A DNA stretch of 64,000 nucleotides, from positions 558,001 through 622,000 of the forward strand of contig CAKMXJ010000011.1 in NCBI GenBank assembly GCA_928724745.1. Reading direction: 5' to 3'. The translations under genes were made by a program, and so were the position numbers. The notes below the pieces were generated by a model. It had not been told where the DNA came from and ran no database searches. It was given only the letters and a program-made list of their open reading frames with translations. How positions within the stretch are numbered: position 1 is the stretch's first letter; each line of letters starts with the position of its first letter. Shown here piece after piece: positions 1 through 9,687 of the stretch. The stretch is from Anthracocystis setariae. Its lineage: Eukaryota > Basidiomycota > Ustilaginomycetes > Ustilaginales > Ustilaginaceae.

Positions 1-454
1 AGAAAATGGGCTGCTCGCACAAGGTATTGGGCCTTGGCGAGGGGGGAGAACCTGTGAGCAGGCCAAAGAGGAGGGTCGCGGCATTGTCAGACGACATGTC
101 GACGATGCCGGCGGGGGCAAAAAAGTCCAGCGAGGGACGAGCGCCAGCTTGGGCGGGAAGAGGCCCAGCTTGGGGCGCGGGAGGCTCGGCTTGGAGCGCG
201 GCTAACCCAGCTTGGGGCGGGGGAAACTCGGCTTGGAGCGAGGCCAACCCAGCTTGGGGTGAGGTGGCTGGGAATGGTGTTGGCGAAGGCGCTGAGGAGT
301 TCTCGGGCGCGCTATCGGCCAGAGGAGGACAGGGAACCGGCTTGGGCGAGGGCGAGGCCAGCCTGGGCGGATGTTGAGCCAGCTTGGGCGGTGGGGCAGC
401 CAGCTTGAGCTGCCGACGGCCGCGGCCGTCTGAGTGAGTACGCTGACTCACCAT
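1..454 (-). CDS. Retroelement second ORF (pol-like), N-terminal part, runs off the window
   Basis: On the minus strand an open frame starts with ATG at 454-452 and has no stop as far as base 1 (about 151 codons). The ATG overlaps the stop codon of the upstream gag-like ORF by one base (TAATG). The visible N-terminus is low complexity, rich in Pro, Ala and Gln, with an approximately 42-bp tandem repeat encoding units such as PQAGLAALQAE. No reverse transcriptase or recombinase motif lies in the visible part, so calling it pol rests on its position after a gag-like ORF. The rest lies outside the window. Confidence 0.55.
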   Translation of the reverse strand, partial: MVSQRTHSDGRGRRQLKLAAPPPKLAQHPPRLASPSPKPVPCPPLADSAPENSSAPSPTPFPATSPQAGLASLQAEFPPPQAGLAALQAEPPAPQAGPLPAQAGARPSLDFFAPAGIVDMSSDNAATLLFGLLTGSPPSPRPNTLCEQPIF

Positions 455-456
455 TA
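452..456 (-). promoter_or_regulatory. TAATG stop-restart overlap between two retroelement ORFs
   Basis: On the minus strand the TAA stop of the gag-like ORF (456-454) shares one base with the ATG (454-452) of the downstream ORF. TAATG overlaps are known termination-reinitiation signals in some non-LTR retrotransposons and RNA viruses. Its use here is inference. Confidence 0.6.
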
Positions 457-1740
457 TGTCGATTTCTTGCCCGCGCTGGAGTTCTTGGAGAGGCTACCAA
501 GTGTCGGGCAAGAGGGAAGGCTGTGTTGCCCGCGGCAGTGAATGCAAGCGTGTGTACGGTTGCAGCCGGAGCAGGGGAGGTTGGCGTTGAAACGGCGGCA
601 GGGGTCCCAGTTGGAGGAGGAGCCCGCGGAGCCTTGATGGTTCCGTTTCTTGTTGGAGGACGACGACGAAGAAGAGTTTTTGTTCGAGCCAGACGAGGTG
701 TTCTGGTCGTTGGGGCTGGTCGACGTCTTGCGGAAGGGCGCCAGTACCCGTTGCACTGCGCCAAAGTCCTCTTGACTCCACACGTTGACGGCGTTAGTGC
801 CAAAACGAATGCGGCAGACTGCCAGATGGTAGTCTGCGACGGCACGCCACGTGTAGAGATGGTCGAAGTCGACCAGTAACTTGAGGTGGGTCAGCAGAGC
901 CTCGTTGAGAGAGAGGTTGCCAGTGACCCGGACGCGGATGGCAATGTACACCAGCCAGACCTGAGTGAGGGCGGCGAGGCTGGGTATGGCCTTGACAAAG
1001 GCGTCGGTGCGTGAGTCGGTCGAGTCTTCGGCCAGAGTAAGTTGGCCAGACTCGACGACGAAGGCGGTCGCTCGTGCCGGTTCCTTGGAAACTCTCGACT
1101 CCGGGTCGCGAAGTTTTACCAAGTGTTCTGGCTTGAGCTGGTCGCGCTCGACTTGAGCGACGACGTCGAGGGGAACCCACGCGAAACAGCGAGTGACCGA
1201 GAGGGGGGGCGACTCACCGGGGTTGGAGGACGAACCAGCGGAGGGGATAGCTGACGTAGCAGCTGGCTGGAGGAGGGGCAAGGCCTGCTGTTGGTTTAGC
1301 GAGGCCTGTTGTATGGTGTTGGCGAGGGGCGCGGGTTGCGGCGCTCGCAGCGTAGAAAGGAGCTCGCTAAACCTGGAGTCCAGCTGACGCTCGAGGTTGC
1401 CCAGTCGATGCTCGACTGCAGAGACAGAACGCTGTACCGCTGAGACTGCGGCGACGGAGGCGAAAGCGCTAGAGTCGTGCTCGTGGTGCGGTGGCGTCTG
1501 AGGGCGTGAGGGGGGTGGCGAGCCAGCAGGGTGGGAAAGAGCTTGCTCGGGGGAAGCAGCGACGCTGCCAGGAGGGGCAAGGACGCTGTGGGGAGGGGAG
1601 CCAGGCGAAGCTGGCGGCAAAGGGGCTGGAGCCTTCTTGCGGCAGCGCGCGCAAGAGCGGACGGGCCTACCGTTTGCGCCGACGAAATGATTGGACGGCC
1701 AGGAGTGCGCGCACCGGTAACAGCACTGAGTCTGCACCAT
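454..1740 (-). CDS. Retroelement gag-like protein with two cysteine clusters (possibly DIRS/Ngaro type)
   Basis: The protein is about 428 aa when begun at the ATG at 1740, which has a favourable context (GACATGG). The open frame continues upstream to 1920, so a longer form is possible. An N-terminal cysteine cluster (CCYRC ... CARC) is followed by a Pro/Ser-rich linker and a folded middle region of about 150 residues. A Ser/Asn-rich stretch then leads to a second cluster, CRRFN ... CSGC ... HACIHC ... C. This C-terminal CRxFN/CxxC/HxCxxC arrangement resembles first-ORF proteins of basidiomycete tyrosine-recombinase retroelements rather than the CCHC knuckles of LTR gags. The class is therefore tentative. 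The second ORF follows with a TAATG overlap. Confidence 0.5.
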   Translation of the reverse strand: MVQTQCCYRCAHSWPSNHFVGANGRPVRSCARCRKKAPAPLPPASPGSPPHSVLAPPGSVAASPEQALSHPAGSPPPSRPQTPPHHEHDSSAFASVAAVSAVQRSVSAVEHRLGNLERQLDSRFSELLSTLRAPQPAPLANTIQQASLNQQQALPLLQPAATSAIPSAGSSSNPGESPPLSVTRCFAWVPLDVVAQVERDQLKPEHLVKLRDPESRVSKEPARATAFVVESGQLTLAEDSTDSRTDAFVKAIPSLAALTQVWLVYIAIRVRVTGNLSLNEALLTHLKLLVDFDHLYTWRAVADYHLAVCRIRFGTNAVNVWSQEDFGAVQRVLAPFRKTSTSPNDQNTSSGSNKNSSSSSSSNKKRNHQGSAGSSSNWDPCRRFNANLPCSGCNRTHACIHCRGQHSLPSCPTLGSLSKNSSAGKKST

Positions 1741-3098
1741 GTCAGTGGGACACCTGCTTGTCCGGCCGAGTCTAGATTGTCGTCGAAAAGAGGGGCCTAA
1801 GATTGCAATGCAACTGATCGTGGCCACGAAGAGGGAGAAACTCTGGAGAGCGTGTGTGAGAGGGCGTGCCAGGCCGTCAACACAGGATCGCAGAGTGAGG
1901 AAGACGAGGAGAGCTCGCAAGGGCTTGCCAGGCCAGTCGCGAGGTCACAAGTCTGTCGACGGTTGGAACCGCCCGCTCGTCGTCACCTAGTCTTGGCGCT
2001 GCTGAGCTATACAGCGAAGGTGCTTCACGTCACTGGCGCCTTGCCGCGACCGTGGTGTCGCTACTGGAGACCAAGCCAGTAGATGAATCACGATGTTTGA
2101 GCACCGTGAGCCCGTCGAAAAGCCTTGTCTTGAGCGCCCGTGGGCCGCGACGCAGGCACGTTGGCTCAAGTGCACGAGATCTGCAGCTCGCCGGCTAGCA
2201 GAACCACCTCACGAGGGTGTTCCAGAGTCACGAGCTCCGGGGCACGATACCTCTCTGTGCGAGGCCTGCTGGGCAAAGTTTCGTTACGATGCCAGTCGTG
2301 GTGCGCTGTGTCGAGACGTGATCAATGGTCCAGCCCCGGGCGACCAACCCGCAGGGCACAGCGATGAGAAAACGACTGGGCACAACTCCAGCCGGGCGTG
2401 CTGGTGGTATCTGACCCTGCTCGCCAAGCACGGGGACCACGTTACCACCAAAGTTGGGTGGCCTTGTCGATCGCTCGGATCAAAGGAGCGATATGGGCAG
2501 CGGTGAAGAAAGAAGGGAGGTAATGTTGAGCGTGCAGGTGTTGCAGAGGCTCGAGGGAATGTCGAAGACGCTGCTGACGAGGAGCAAGCGTCGAGAAAGT
2601 TGAAAAAGCCGAATCGCGAGGGCGAGACGGCGAGCGAGATGGTGGTGAGGAAAACAGGGTGAGACGAGCAAGCTAAGCTGGCTTGTACACGTCACCACTC
2701 TGTGCTTACGCGCTGCTTACGTGAGCGCTCGCGACGCCACAGTGAAACCAGCGCTCGTACCAAGCGCACTGCATCGGTTTTCAAACCACACTCACTTTGT
2801 TTATCTTCGTCGGCTTGTAAGCATTGACACATACGCATTTCCCGGTACCAACAGTCTCTCGAGTAGGGATTAATCGTTCAACCTCCTCCTTCTCCTTTTC
2901 CTAAACGCTGTGGTTTCTTATTCAGACAGTCGTACGTCAGCTATACTCGATCCAATCGCTTTATTTGACACCTATGTGTGGGAGGGGGGGTTTTATTTCA
3001 ATATGATGGATCTTGTTCAGATAGTGCAACCCGATAAACGTCGTCAAGGATCGTTAACCACCTGCAAACAAGGCAAAGCACAATCGGCGCTAATCCAT

Positions 3099-3121
3099 AT
3101 ACAGTACAGTACAGTACTGTA
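3099..3121. repeat. Tandem CAGTA/CTGTA motif
   Basis: The sequence reads TA followed by three CAGTA units and one CTGTA unit. It is the longest of a set of TACAGTA/TACTGTA motifs scattered through the intergenic DNA of this window. They match the excision scar expected from the CAG-ended Tc1 element at 45173-46515. Confidence 0.6.
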
Positions 3122-3701
3122 ATCTTAATTAACGGCTAGTTGGTTCTCGAGGTCATTTCATTTCGCTTGTCATCTAGACAATTTTTTGCAATCTCACCCA
3201 TTGCATGGGTTCACATCTCAACACTCACAATACCTGTTGCTACGGATGTATTCAACGACACATCCTAAGCATGCATGCTCTAGGGCGAGAGCGAGAACGA
3301 GGTATACGAAAAATTCGAAACTCGTGCCCGCATCAACAGCCACTTTCCACTGGCGTAGCTCGAGTTCATCTTGATGTAAACGCCTTTTTGTGTTTGCTAG
3401 CAATCGACGCAAGCGGTTGGTTTGTTTTGATAGATAGATAGATCCCTCAGCCCTCGATCACTTGGTGCCAACAAGCATGCGTTGCAGCAGGACCGAGGCG
3501 TTGCTGACCACTCTAACCATGGCTCAAAGAATGTTGTGTATTTTATGCTTCCAAGCTTCCGAGCGTATACCCGAATGCGATTTGCAAACCCTCGTGGTGT
3601 GCACACGCTCAGATAGAGGGATGCAACCAGCACTTGTGACGATAGATCCCTCGATGACACGACCACTACGACGATCAAGACTACATTATCTCCCTTTTTT
3701 T

Positions 3702-3736
3702 TTCTTCTTCTTCTTCTTCTTCTTCTTCTTCTTCTT
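3702..3736. repeat. (TTC)n microsatellite
   Basis: A run of about eleven TTC units lies just beyond the 3' end of the SDR gene. Confidence 0.85.
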
Positions 3737-3777
3737 GGTTATATCGCGACATGTGGGGGGAGGGGAGGAGGGGAATT

Positions 3778-4761
3778 CTAGCGCGTGGCAGAAACCGCGG
3801 TCACAAACCCACCATCAACCGCCACCACCTGCCCGGTCATAAACCCATTGCCTGCCAACAGCAGCACCAATTGCGCATACTCCTGTTCACTGCCCACTCT
3901 TCCCGCTGGGTTGGCATGACCCTTGACATCCTCCTCGCTCGTCTTGCCCTTTGTAGATTTCCCACCACTCGTCATTTCCGAACTGAACAAGCCAGGTGCA
4001 ATCGCATTGACCCTGACGCCTAGATTGCTACGGAACTTGAGTTCGTGCGCGAGCATCAGCGTGAGGTGGTTAGCCGCCGCCTTGGACGCATTGTACGCGT
4101 AGTGGAATTGGCTCAGCTTGACAATCCCCGAGATGCTCGTAATGTTAATCACCGCCGACGTCCAATTCTTGGTGTGGGACGAGTGAAGCAGCGGGAGGAA
4201 CGTCATCGTTGAGAAGAAAATTGACGCCGTGTTGATACGAAACAGATCGTCCCATGCGGAAAAGTCTTCATTGGCGAGATGGGTTCGGCTCAACTCTTCA
4301 GCCGAGAGTGAACCAACCGAATCGGCGGGGAATTTGGTCACGGGTCCTTCCACCCCGGCATTGTTGACTAGGATGTGCAGTTTGGCGTGTTCCTTGTCGA
4401 TGAGCGAGGCGATCGAGGCCAAGTCGGTCTTCGAAGATACATCCCCTTGCACACTATTAAGCGCAACAAGATTGGAAAAAAAAAATGTACGATAGGTGAG
4501 GACTGAGCACAAATGGCGTTAGAAAAGGAGAGTAGGAGGAGGAGAAACGACTTACGCAATGAGTTTACCTCCAGTACGGAAGGTCGGGTTGTACTCGGTG
4601 ACGGCGTCGTCAAGCTTGTCTTTACGTCGACCAGAGATGTACACGGTCGCACCGTTGGATGCGAGCGCCAGCGCGGCGGTTAGACCAATCCCCGTACCGC
4701 CTCCGGTGACGAGGGCTACCTTGGAGGTGAGGTCAAACAGTGAGGCAGCTTCCAATGACAT
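3778..4761 (-). CDS. Short-chain dehydrogenase/reductase, two exons
   Basis: This is a classical NAD(P)-dependent SDR of about 293 aa. Exon 1 is 4761-4556, then an intron at 4555-4454 (GTAAGT...TAG), then exon 2 at 4453-3778. Splicing restores the frame at ...KLIA-VQGDVSS. Visible motifs are the Rossmann TGGGTGIG near the N-terminus, NNAG, an active-site Ser (NITSISG) and the catalytic YNASK (YxxxK). The AIAPG segment that follows is typical of SDRs closing the cofactor site. The substrate cannot be told from sequence. A TATA-like GCATATAAGC lies about 70 nt upstream of the ATG. The protein has neither signal peptide nor membrane segment and is probably soluble. Confidence 0.9.
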
Positions 4762-4827
4762 CGTAACAGCGCCAAGTGGTTCGAGTTAGTTGGAGAAAAG
4801 ACTGAATCGCGAGGCGAGAGGGGCGCG

Positions 4828-4837
4828 GCTTATATGC
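4828..4837 (-). promoter_or_regulatory. TATA-like element of the SDR gene
   Basis: Read on the minus strand the site is GCATATAAGC, about 70 nt upstream of the SDR start codon. Three other minus-strand genes in the window have TATATA(A/G) boxes at a similar distance. Confidence 0.45.
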
Positions 4838-5785
4838 GGTGCGACACATACATACGGTACGGCGGCCGTTAGAAGCGTGGTGAGTTTGCCGTCGGCATTC
4901 TTATGCTGCTCCGTGCGTCATGCCAATCATCAGCCCCCCTCCCCCTCACGTCATTCGGTGCATATTTTCACCGACCAGCAACGATCTTGGCTCGAGTAAT
5001 CGATGCTCTTGCAGCCGCGACAGAGAGAGGATTGTGTGTGTGTGTGTGTGTATGTGCGTAGAGTCCGCGAGTGCAAGCCATCCATCCACATTGCCCCGTG
5101 TGACGCTGCTGCTGCTGCTGCTGCTGCTTCTGCTGCACTCTTGTTGCATGCCACAGCAAAGTCATCGATCAGAGATTCCCGCTCCGCTCGGCAATCTTTT
5201 GCATTTACCCCACCATCGATCAGGTGCTACTTTGACTGAAATCGGCGATGATGGAATGATGTCGTGCGGGTCAAGCCAAGATAGCCGTCAGTTCCGGTTG
5301 ACAGATTTTGTGGAGGCGGCCATGTGCGCTGCTGTCCGCCACTACACTTCTCTCTCTCCTCCTCTTTCTCTCGTGTCCTACAGTAGATTCTCTCCGCCAG
5401 TAAAGTCCAAGATCGTAACACGTTCGGTGGAAGAGTCGCCTTTTACCCGCCGCTCCTCGGGTGTAATTGGTGGTGGCGCGCTTCAGGGTCTCTGTCTCTC
5501 TGTGTGATTGTATCTGGATGGTGTGGACGGTCAACTTTGCTGCCGGCCCTCCTCGCTGTGTGTCGTGTGGCAGTCCGTCCTAGTTGTGCGAGATTGATTG
5601 GAAAGAAACTTGTTCCCTTGTTGTTTGAACTTCAGGTCCATGCTCCTCTCCTCTCCTCTCCTCTCCTCTCCTCTCCTCTCCTCCCTCCTCCTCTTCTTCT
5701 TGTTCTTCTTCCTCTTCTTCTTCTTCTCGTCCAACCGCCCTCCTCCGTCCTTCCTTGCCTTCTCCCTATCGCTGCATTCCACGAG
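4838..5785. other. Divergent intergenic region with microsatellites
   Basis: The region separates the SDR gene from the MetE-like gene, transcribed away from each other. It holds a GT run (about 5034-5050), a GCT run (about 5105-5128) and a long pyrimidine tract before the MetE-like start. No conserved gene was seen; the short frames through it are simple-sequence translations. Confidence 0.6.
5643..5729 (+). repeat. (CTCCT)n repeat and pyrimidine tract
   Basis: About eight CTCCT units are followed by CTTCTT-type sequence, ending some 57 nt before the MetE-like ATG. CT-rich tracts are common in fungal core promoters and 5' leaders. A regulatory role here is inference. Confidence 0.7.
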
Positions 5786-6964
5786 ATGACTTGCGCCACT
5801 ACGCTTCCCGCAGGCACTGCGCCTACGATGCTCAGCATCAATCCTACCTACCGACACGCCCATGTCGGCTCATTCCTGCGCCCGGCATCGATTCACACCG
5901 CACGCGCGCAACTCGCCGCTGGCACCATCACCGCCGCCGAACTACGCCAAATCGAAGACCGCGAAATCGCGCTCCACGTCCAGGAACTCGTCGCCAACGG
6001 AATCCAGGAAATCACCGATGGCGAGTTCCGTCGCGAGTACTTCCACCTCGACTTTCTCAAACACATCGACGGCATTACGATCTCCAAGAACACGCTCGAG
6101 CAGAAAGAAGGTCGCGTTCCTCCGACGCTTTCCGTGACGGGCAAGTTGCGTCATACGCACAATATCGAAGTGGACAACTTCCTCTACATCAAATCGCTCG
6201 TTCCTGCCGAGGATGTGAAGCGGATCAAGATCACCATCCCGTCGCCGACCATGTGTCACTTCCGTGGTGGTCGTGCTGCGATCAGCTCGGAAGCGTACCC
6301 TGACCTTGACGCATTCTTTGCTGACTTGTCGGCTGTATACCGCACCGAGATCGATGCCCTGTACGCCGCGGGATGTCGATACATCCAATTGGACGATACC
6401 AACCTTGCCTACCTCACGGACGAGGCCATGCGTTCCCAAGCCGCGTCGCGCGGCGAAGATCTCGAGAAACTCCCCCAGGACTATGCGCGTCTCATCAACG
6501 CTTCGCTCGCCTCAAAACCGGCCGACATGATCGCAGCCATCCACCTGTGCAAGGGCAACTTCCGCAGCCAATTCTTCGCCCAAGGCTCCGAAGACGGCTA
6601 CAACCCCATCGCCCAAACCCTCTTCCAATCGCTCAACGTCAACTCCTTCTTCCTCGAATGGGAAGACAATCGATCCGGCAAAGACTTTTCCGCCCTCACC
6701 CACCTCCCCGCCAACAAACTCGTCGTCTTGGGCCTCGTAAGCTCCAAATTCGCCCAAATGGAGGACGAACAGATGTTGGTGCACAAAATCCACAACGCCG
6801 CACAACAGATCCAAGGTGGCAATGGCTTGGCTCAGTTGGCTATCTCCCCGCAATGCGGATTTTCAAGCACCGTGCATGGAAACGAGATCACAAAGCAGAC
6901 CCAGTTCGATAAACTCGCCCTCTGCCACACCGTCGCCAAAAAGGTCTGGAAGGATACCATTTAA
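5786..6964 (+). CDS. MetE-like (cobalamin-independent) methyltransferase, catalytic domain only
   Basis: The 392-aa protein belongs to the UROD/MetE-like superfamily and resembles bacterial YxjG/YxjH. It keeps only the C-terminal half of full-length MetE (about 760 aa). The zinc site is visible: His-x-Cys in IHLCKGN (about residues 252-254), a Glu in LEWED (about 290) and a Cys in SPQCGF (about 355). The N-terminal HVGSFLRP motif is also typical. Methyl transfer to a thiol such as homocysteine is probable, but the methyl donor is unknown for this subfamily. The start at 5786 (CACGAGATG) is the first ATG after the pyrimidine tract; 5828 is an alternative. The frame upstream is translated simple sequence. 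Confidence 0.85.
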   Translation: MTCATTLPAGTAPTMLSINPTYRHAHVGSFLRPASIHTARAQLAAGTITAAELRQIEDREIALHVQELVANGIQEITDGEFRREYFHLDFLKHIDGITISKNTLEQKEGRVPPTLSVTGKLRHTHNIEVDNFLYIKSLVPAEDVKRIKITIPSPTMCHFRGGRAAISSEAYPDLDAFFADLSAVYRTEIDALYAAGCRYIQLDDTNLAYLTDEAMRSQAASRGEDLEKLPQDYARLINASLASKPADMIAAIHLCKGNFRSQFFAQGSEDGYNPIAQTLFQSLNVNSFFLEWEDNRSGKDFSALTHLPANKLVVLGLVSSKFAQMEDEQMLVHKIHNAAQQIQGGNGLAQLAISPQCGFSSTVHGNEITKQTQFDKLALCHTVAKKVWKDTI

Positions 6965-7054
6965 GCACCCACACCATCCCTCGCGAGAGGATTGGGATTA
7001 GTTCGATGTAACTTACATATCACCAATCAAACAAGCTTACCACATATTGCTTGA

Positions 7055-9097
7055 CTATGCGCGACCCCTCAACCTCGCCTCTGCCGCCACACGGGCTAGT
7101 TTGATCTGGTTCTCGAGATCGGCGAGTTGCGCCTCGCCGGCTTGGCGCATCTCGTGTGCGGCTGCATCCGCTTTCATCATCAGCCACTCGCCAAGTGTCA
7201 TTTGGCGCTGCGCTGCATCGAGATCCAGATTCGTCAGCTGCTTGAGCTGTGTTAATGGTTCGCGCACACCACCATTACCGCTGTTGCTGTTGTTGCTGCC
7301 ACGGATCGTGGCTTGAGATCCTGTATTCGGCAGATCCGCCACCGCCAGCGACGTCGACACCGACCGGCTCGAACTCCGCTCCTGCTGCTTTTGCGGAGGC
7401 ATCGGCGAGGTGGGGTCGTCGGTTTCCGAACTCATCGATGGGAATACCACCGGTTCCACAACCGCTGGTTCCTTGGCTTGCGCCTCGGTCTTGCTCGACG
7501 CTTTGCGCGATTTCGTTGCGCTCGTTGTGGAAGCAGGTTTAGTCGCCCGACCGCCGCCGCGTCGCTTGGGTTCTTCCGGTACCGCCTCCACCACTTCCGG
7601 CTCCTGTTCAACCTCCGATGCCGCTATCTCGATCACCGTAGTATCTTCTTCCGGAATAAGATCTTGATCTGGCTCTTCCGCTGCCACCTCGATCGCAGGC
7701 TTAGCCTCAGCCTCCGCCTCAGCTTCGGGGGAAGACGTCTTGTCGAGCTTCTTCGACTTGGATCGACTACGCTTGGGTTTCGCCGCTTCAGGCGGGTCCG
7801 TGACGGGTGCTGCTTCATCTTCGCTCTGCGCACTGGGCAACGGAATCGGATCCGACAACGCCAACTCTCGCTTCTTCAGATCCTCCTCGTCCGGTCGACG
7901 CAACTTCTTGTTCATGTCTTCATCCGCAAGCAGTCCGATCGCCTTGGTAGCTCTTCTGCTGGCTGCACGCGTCGGACGGGACGCCGACGACGCCGGGTTG
8001 CCGTTTCCGAGCCCAGATGCACCCTTCTTACTGCTTTCAGAGCGCGAGATGGGCGCCTCCGCTTCCAATTCTACTCTCGCTTCTTCGACAGGTTCCTCTT
8101 CCGTATCTTGTTCTGCCGCCGTCTTTCTTCTTGTCGAAGCAGCGCGCGTCTGGCGACCAGCTTTCTTTGCAACGGGTTCGATCGGCTCGCTCGGCTGCTC
8201 GTCTGTCGTAGCCTCTTCCATCACCACGTCTGTGATCGTCGCTTCCTCCTCCTCGGCAGCTGCAGCTGCGGCGGCGACGGCGACGGCGGCTGCTGCTTTT
8301 GCCTTGCTGATCTTGGTCGAAGCCTTGCGCATAGTGGCAGAAACAGCGCGTTTCCCTTTCGGATTGACAATCGTGCTGGCTTGTTCCTCCGTTGCAGCTT
8401 GCTGCATGGGTTCAGCCTGGTGCTGGGATGGCTGAGAGAGTTGACAGTTGAAAAACGCGCAATCGGGGTGACGTCGTCGATGTTCGTGGACAGGGTCATC
8501 TGATTTCTCCCATCCTGCCAGACTCTTGTCGCAGTAGATGCACTTGGCATTGTCTGGCTCGTCCTCCGTGGGTGCGAAATGAAAGCCAGCCTCGGCGAGC
8601 TTTTTGCTGGTCGGTTTCCAAGCTTTCTTGCCATCGTAGGGCCATTGCGAGCCAAACGACTCTTTTCGTGCCTGAATCATCTGCTTGCTTGTCGGTAGAA
8701 GCTCTTTGACATCCCACATCCATTTGCCCGTCTCTTGATCGCGTGTGCCTTGCTCATGGCTGCGAAAGATGCGACACCAGCCATTTCCGGGCACCGCCTC
8801 TTCCAGCCGCGATAGTGGAATGTCGCCTGAGTGCCAGTTGGCGATCTGAATGTCGGGGTAGAGAAAGTGCGTCACCGCATCCGGGGTTTCTGGTGTGGGA
8901 GAGTGGTAGAAGCCATTCTGGGCAAGGATGGCAGGCGTGGGGATTCCGGATGCCTTGACGTTCTTACCGGTGGAGGGATGGGGCCATGATAACGACGACG
9001 CTGTTGCTTTGGTCGACTGCCGCTTCTTGGCCGCCGAAGTGGTGGTGGATGTCGAGGCATCGGCAAACGAAGCCAAGCGTGCTTCCACCGAGAACAT
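7055..9097 (-). CDS. BIR1: BIR-domain protein, Bir1/survivin-like chromosomal passenger subunit
   Basis: The protein is 680 aa with two N-terminal BIR-type modules, a long acidic, low-complexity middle (Ala/Glu/Ser/Lys rich) and a C-terminal helical segment. The second BIR keeps all zinc ligands in the order C-x2-C-x16-H-x6-C (CIYC ... HRRRHPDC, about residues 183-213). The first keeps the fold signature (NGFYHSPTPETPD) but has no cysteine at the CxxC position. Fungal Bir1 proteins of this layout are chromosomal passenger complex subunits acting with Aurora kinase and INCENP at centromeres; assignment here is by architecture. The gene is head-to-head with WAPL across a shared 1.2-kb region. 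Confidence 0.85.
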   Translation of the reverse strand: MFSVEARLASFADASTSTTTSAAKKRQSTKATASSLSWPHPSTGKNVKASGIPTPAILAQNGFYHSPTPETPDAVTHFLYPDIQIANWHSGDIPLSRLEEAVPGNGWCRIFRSHEQGTRDQETGKWMWDVKELLPTSKQMIQARKESFGSQWPYDGKKAWKPTSKKLAEAGFHFAPTEDEPDNAKCIYCDKSLAGWEKSDDPVHEHRRRHPDCAFFNCQLSQPSQHQAEPMQQAATEEQASTIVNPKGKRAVSATMRKASTKISKAKAAAAVAVAAAAAAAEEEEATITDVVMEEATTDEQPSEPIEPVAKKAGRQTRAASTRRKTAAEQDTEEEPVEEARVELEAEAPISRSESSKKGASGLGNGNPASSASRPTRAASRRATKAIGLLADEDMNKKLRRPDEEDLKKRELALSDPIPLPSAQSEDEAAPVTDPPEAAKPKRSRSKSKKLDKTSSPEAEAEAEAKPAIEVAAEEPDQDLIPEEDTTVIEIAASEVEQEPEVVEAVPEEPKRRGGGRATKPASTTSATKSRKASSKTEAQAKEPAVVEPVVFPSMSSETDDPTSPMPPQKQQERSSSRSVSTSLAVADLPNTGSQATIRGSNNSNSGNGGVREPLTQLKQLTNLDLDAAQRQMTLGEWLMMKADAAAHEMRQAGEAQLADLENQIKLARVAAEARLRGRA

Positions 9098-9505
9098 GGT
9101 GATGAGAGGTGTGCCTTCTCAGCACGTACGGTAAGGCGGGGATTGGTGTTGGAGGACGCAATGGCAGAGGATGCGCGAGCGAATGAAGAACAAGCTGTGT
9201 CTGTGTGGGTTGACAGTCTCCCGTGATGGGAGAGCAAGCGGATGACGAAACGGCGCGAGGGAGAGGGGCCGAAGGAGCCGGTCGGATGTGGGATGGTAGT
9301 GCTGAATACGGGACCAAGCTCAAGCAGAGATAGATAGCAGCGAGAGCAGAGGTCGCTTTCAACGTGATAGTGATGGTGATGCGGCCGCTGCCTCAGCGTA
9401 TGCAATTGCATCCTCAAATTCACAGTTTCTGGCTTAGCATCGGCTTTGATGAAAGTAACACACACCCTCTCCAGTACAGTACAGCAGCAGCGTGCAGTCA
9501 CGCGC

Positions 9506-9514
9506 GGCGCGAAA
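9506..9514 (-). promoter_or_regulatory. Possible SBF/E2F-like site
   Basis: On the minus strand the site reads TTTCGCGCC, a match to the E2F/DP consensus and, in yeast terms, to the SCB core CGCGAAA. It lies in the divergent promoter of two mitotic chromosome genes. It was assigned by motif only. Confidence 0.35.
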
Positions 9515-9629
9515 CAACACTTTTCGGCCTGAAGCCGTTGGGCTCAGCCACATCGCCGCCTTGCGTTGGAAAAAGATTGCGTTGGCTACCGCTCCGATTT
9601 TCTTGGCTTCATTTCGCAGTGATGAGTGT

Positions 9630-9668
9630 TGCTCTGCTCTGCTCTGCCCTGCCCTGCCCTGCCCTGCC
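9630..9668 (+). repeat. (CTGCT)n/(CTGCC)n pentanucleotide repeat
   Basis: About three CTGCT-type units are followed by about five CTGCC units within the BIR1-WAPL intergenic region. Confidence 0.8.
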
Positions 9669-9681
9669 AAAAAGAAAAATT

Positions 9682-9687
9682 ACGCGT
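9682..9687. promoter_or_regulatory. Possible MCB element (ACGCGT)
   Basis: ACGCGT is the MluI cell-cycle box bound by MBF in fungi. It lies in the shared promoter of the BIR1-like and WAPL genes. A six-base match is weak evidence on its own. Confidence 0.3.

Larger units (their letters stand above)
1741..3777. other. Retroelement leader and intergenic DNA; no gene recognised
   Basis: The stretch to about 2700 lies 5' of the gag-like ORF and probably contains the element's leader or terminal sequence. No matching terminal repeat can be seen because the other end is outside the window. The rest has only short frames, a (CAGTA)n motif near 3101-3121, a GATA microsatellite near 3431-3443 and a TTC tract near 3702-3736. 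No convincing gene is visible. Confidence 0.4.
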
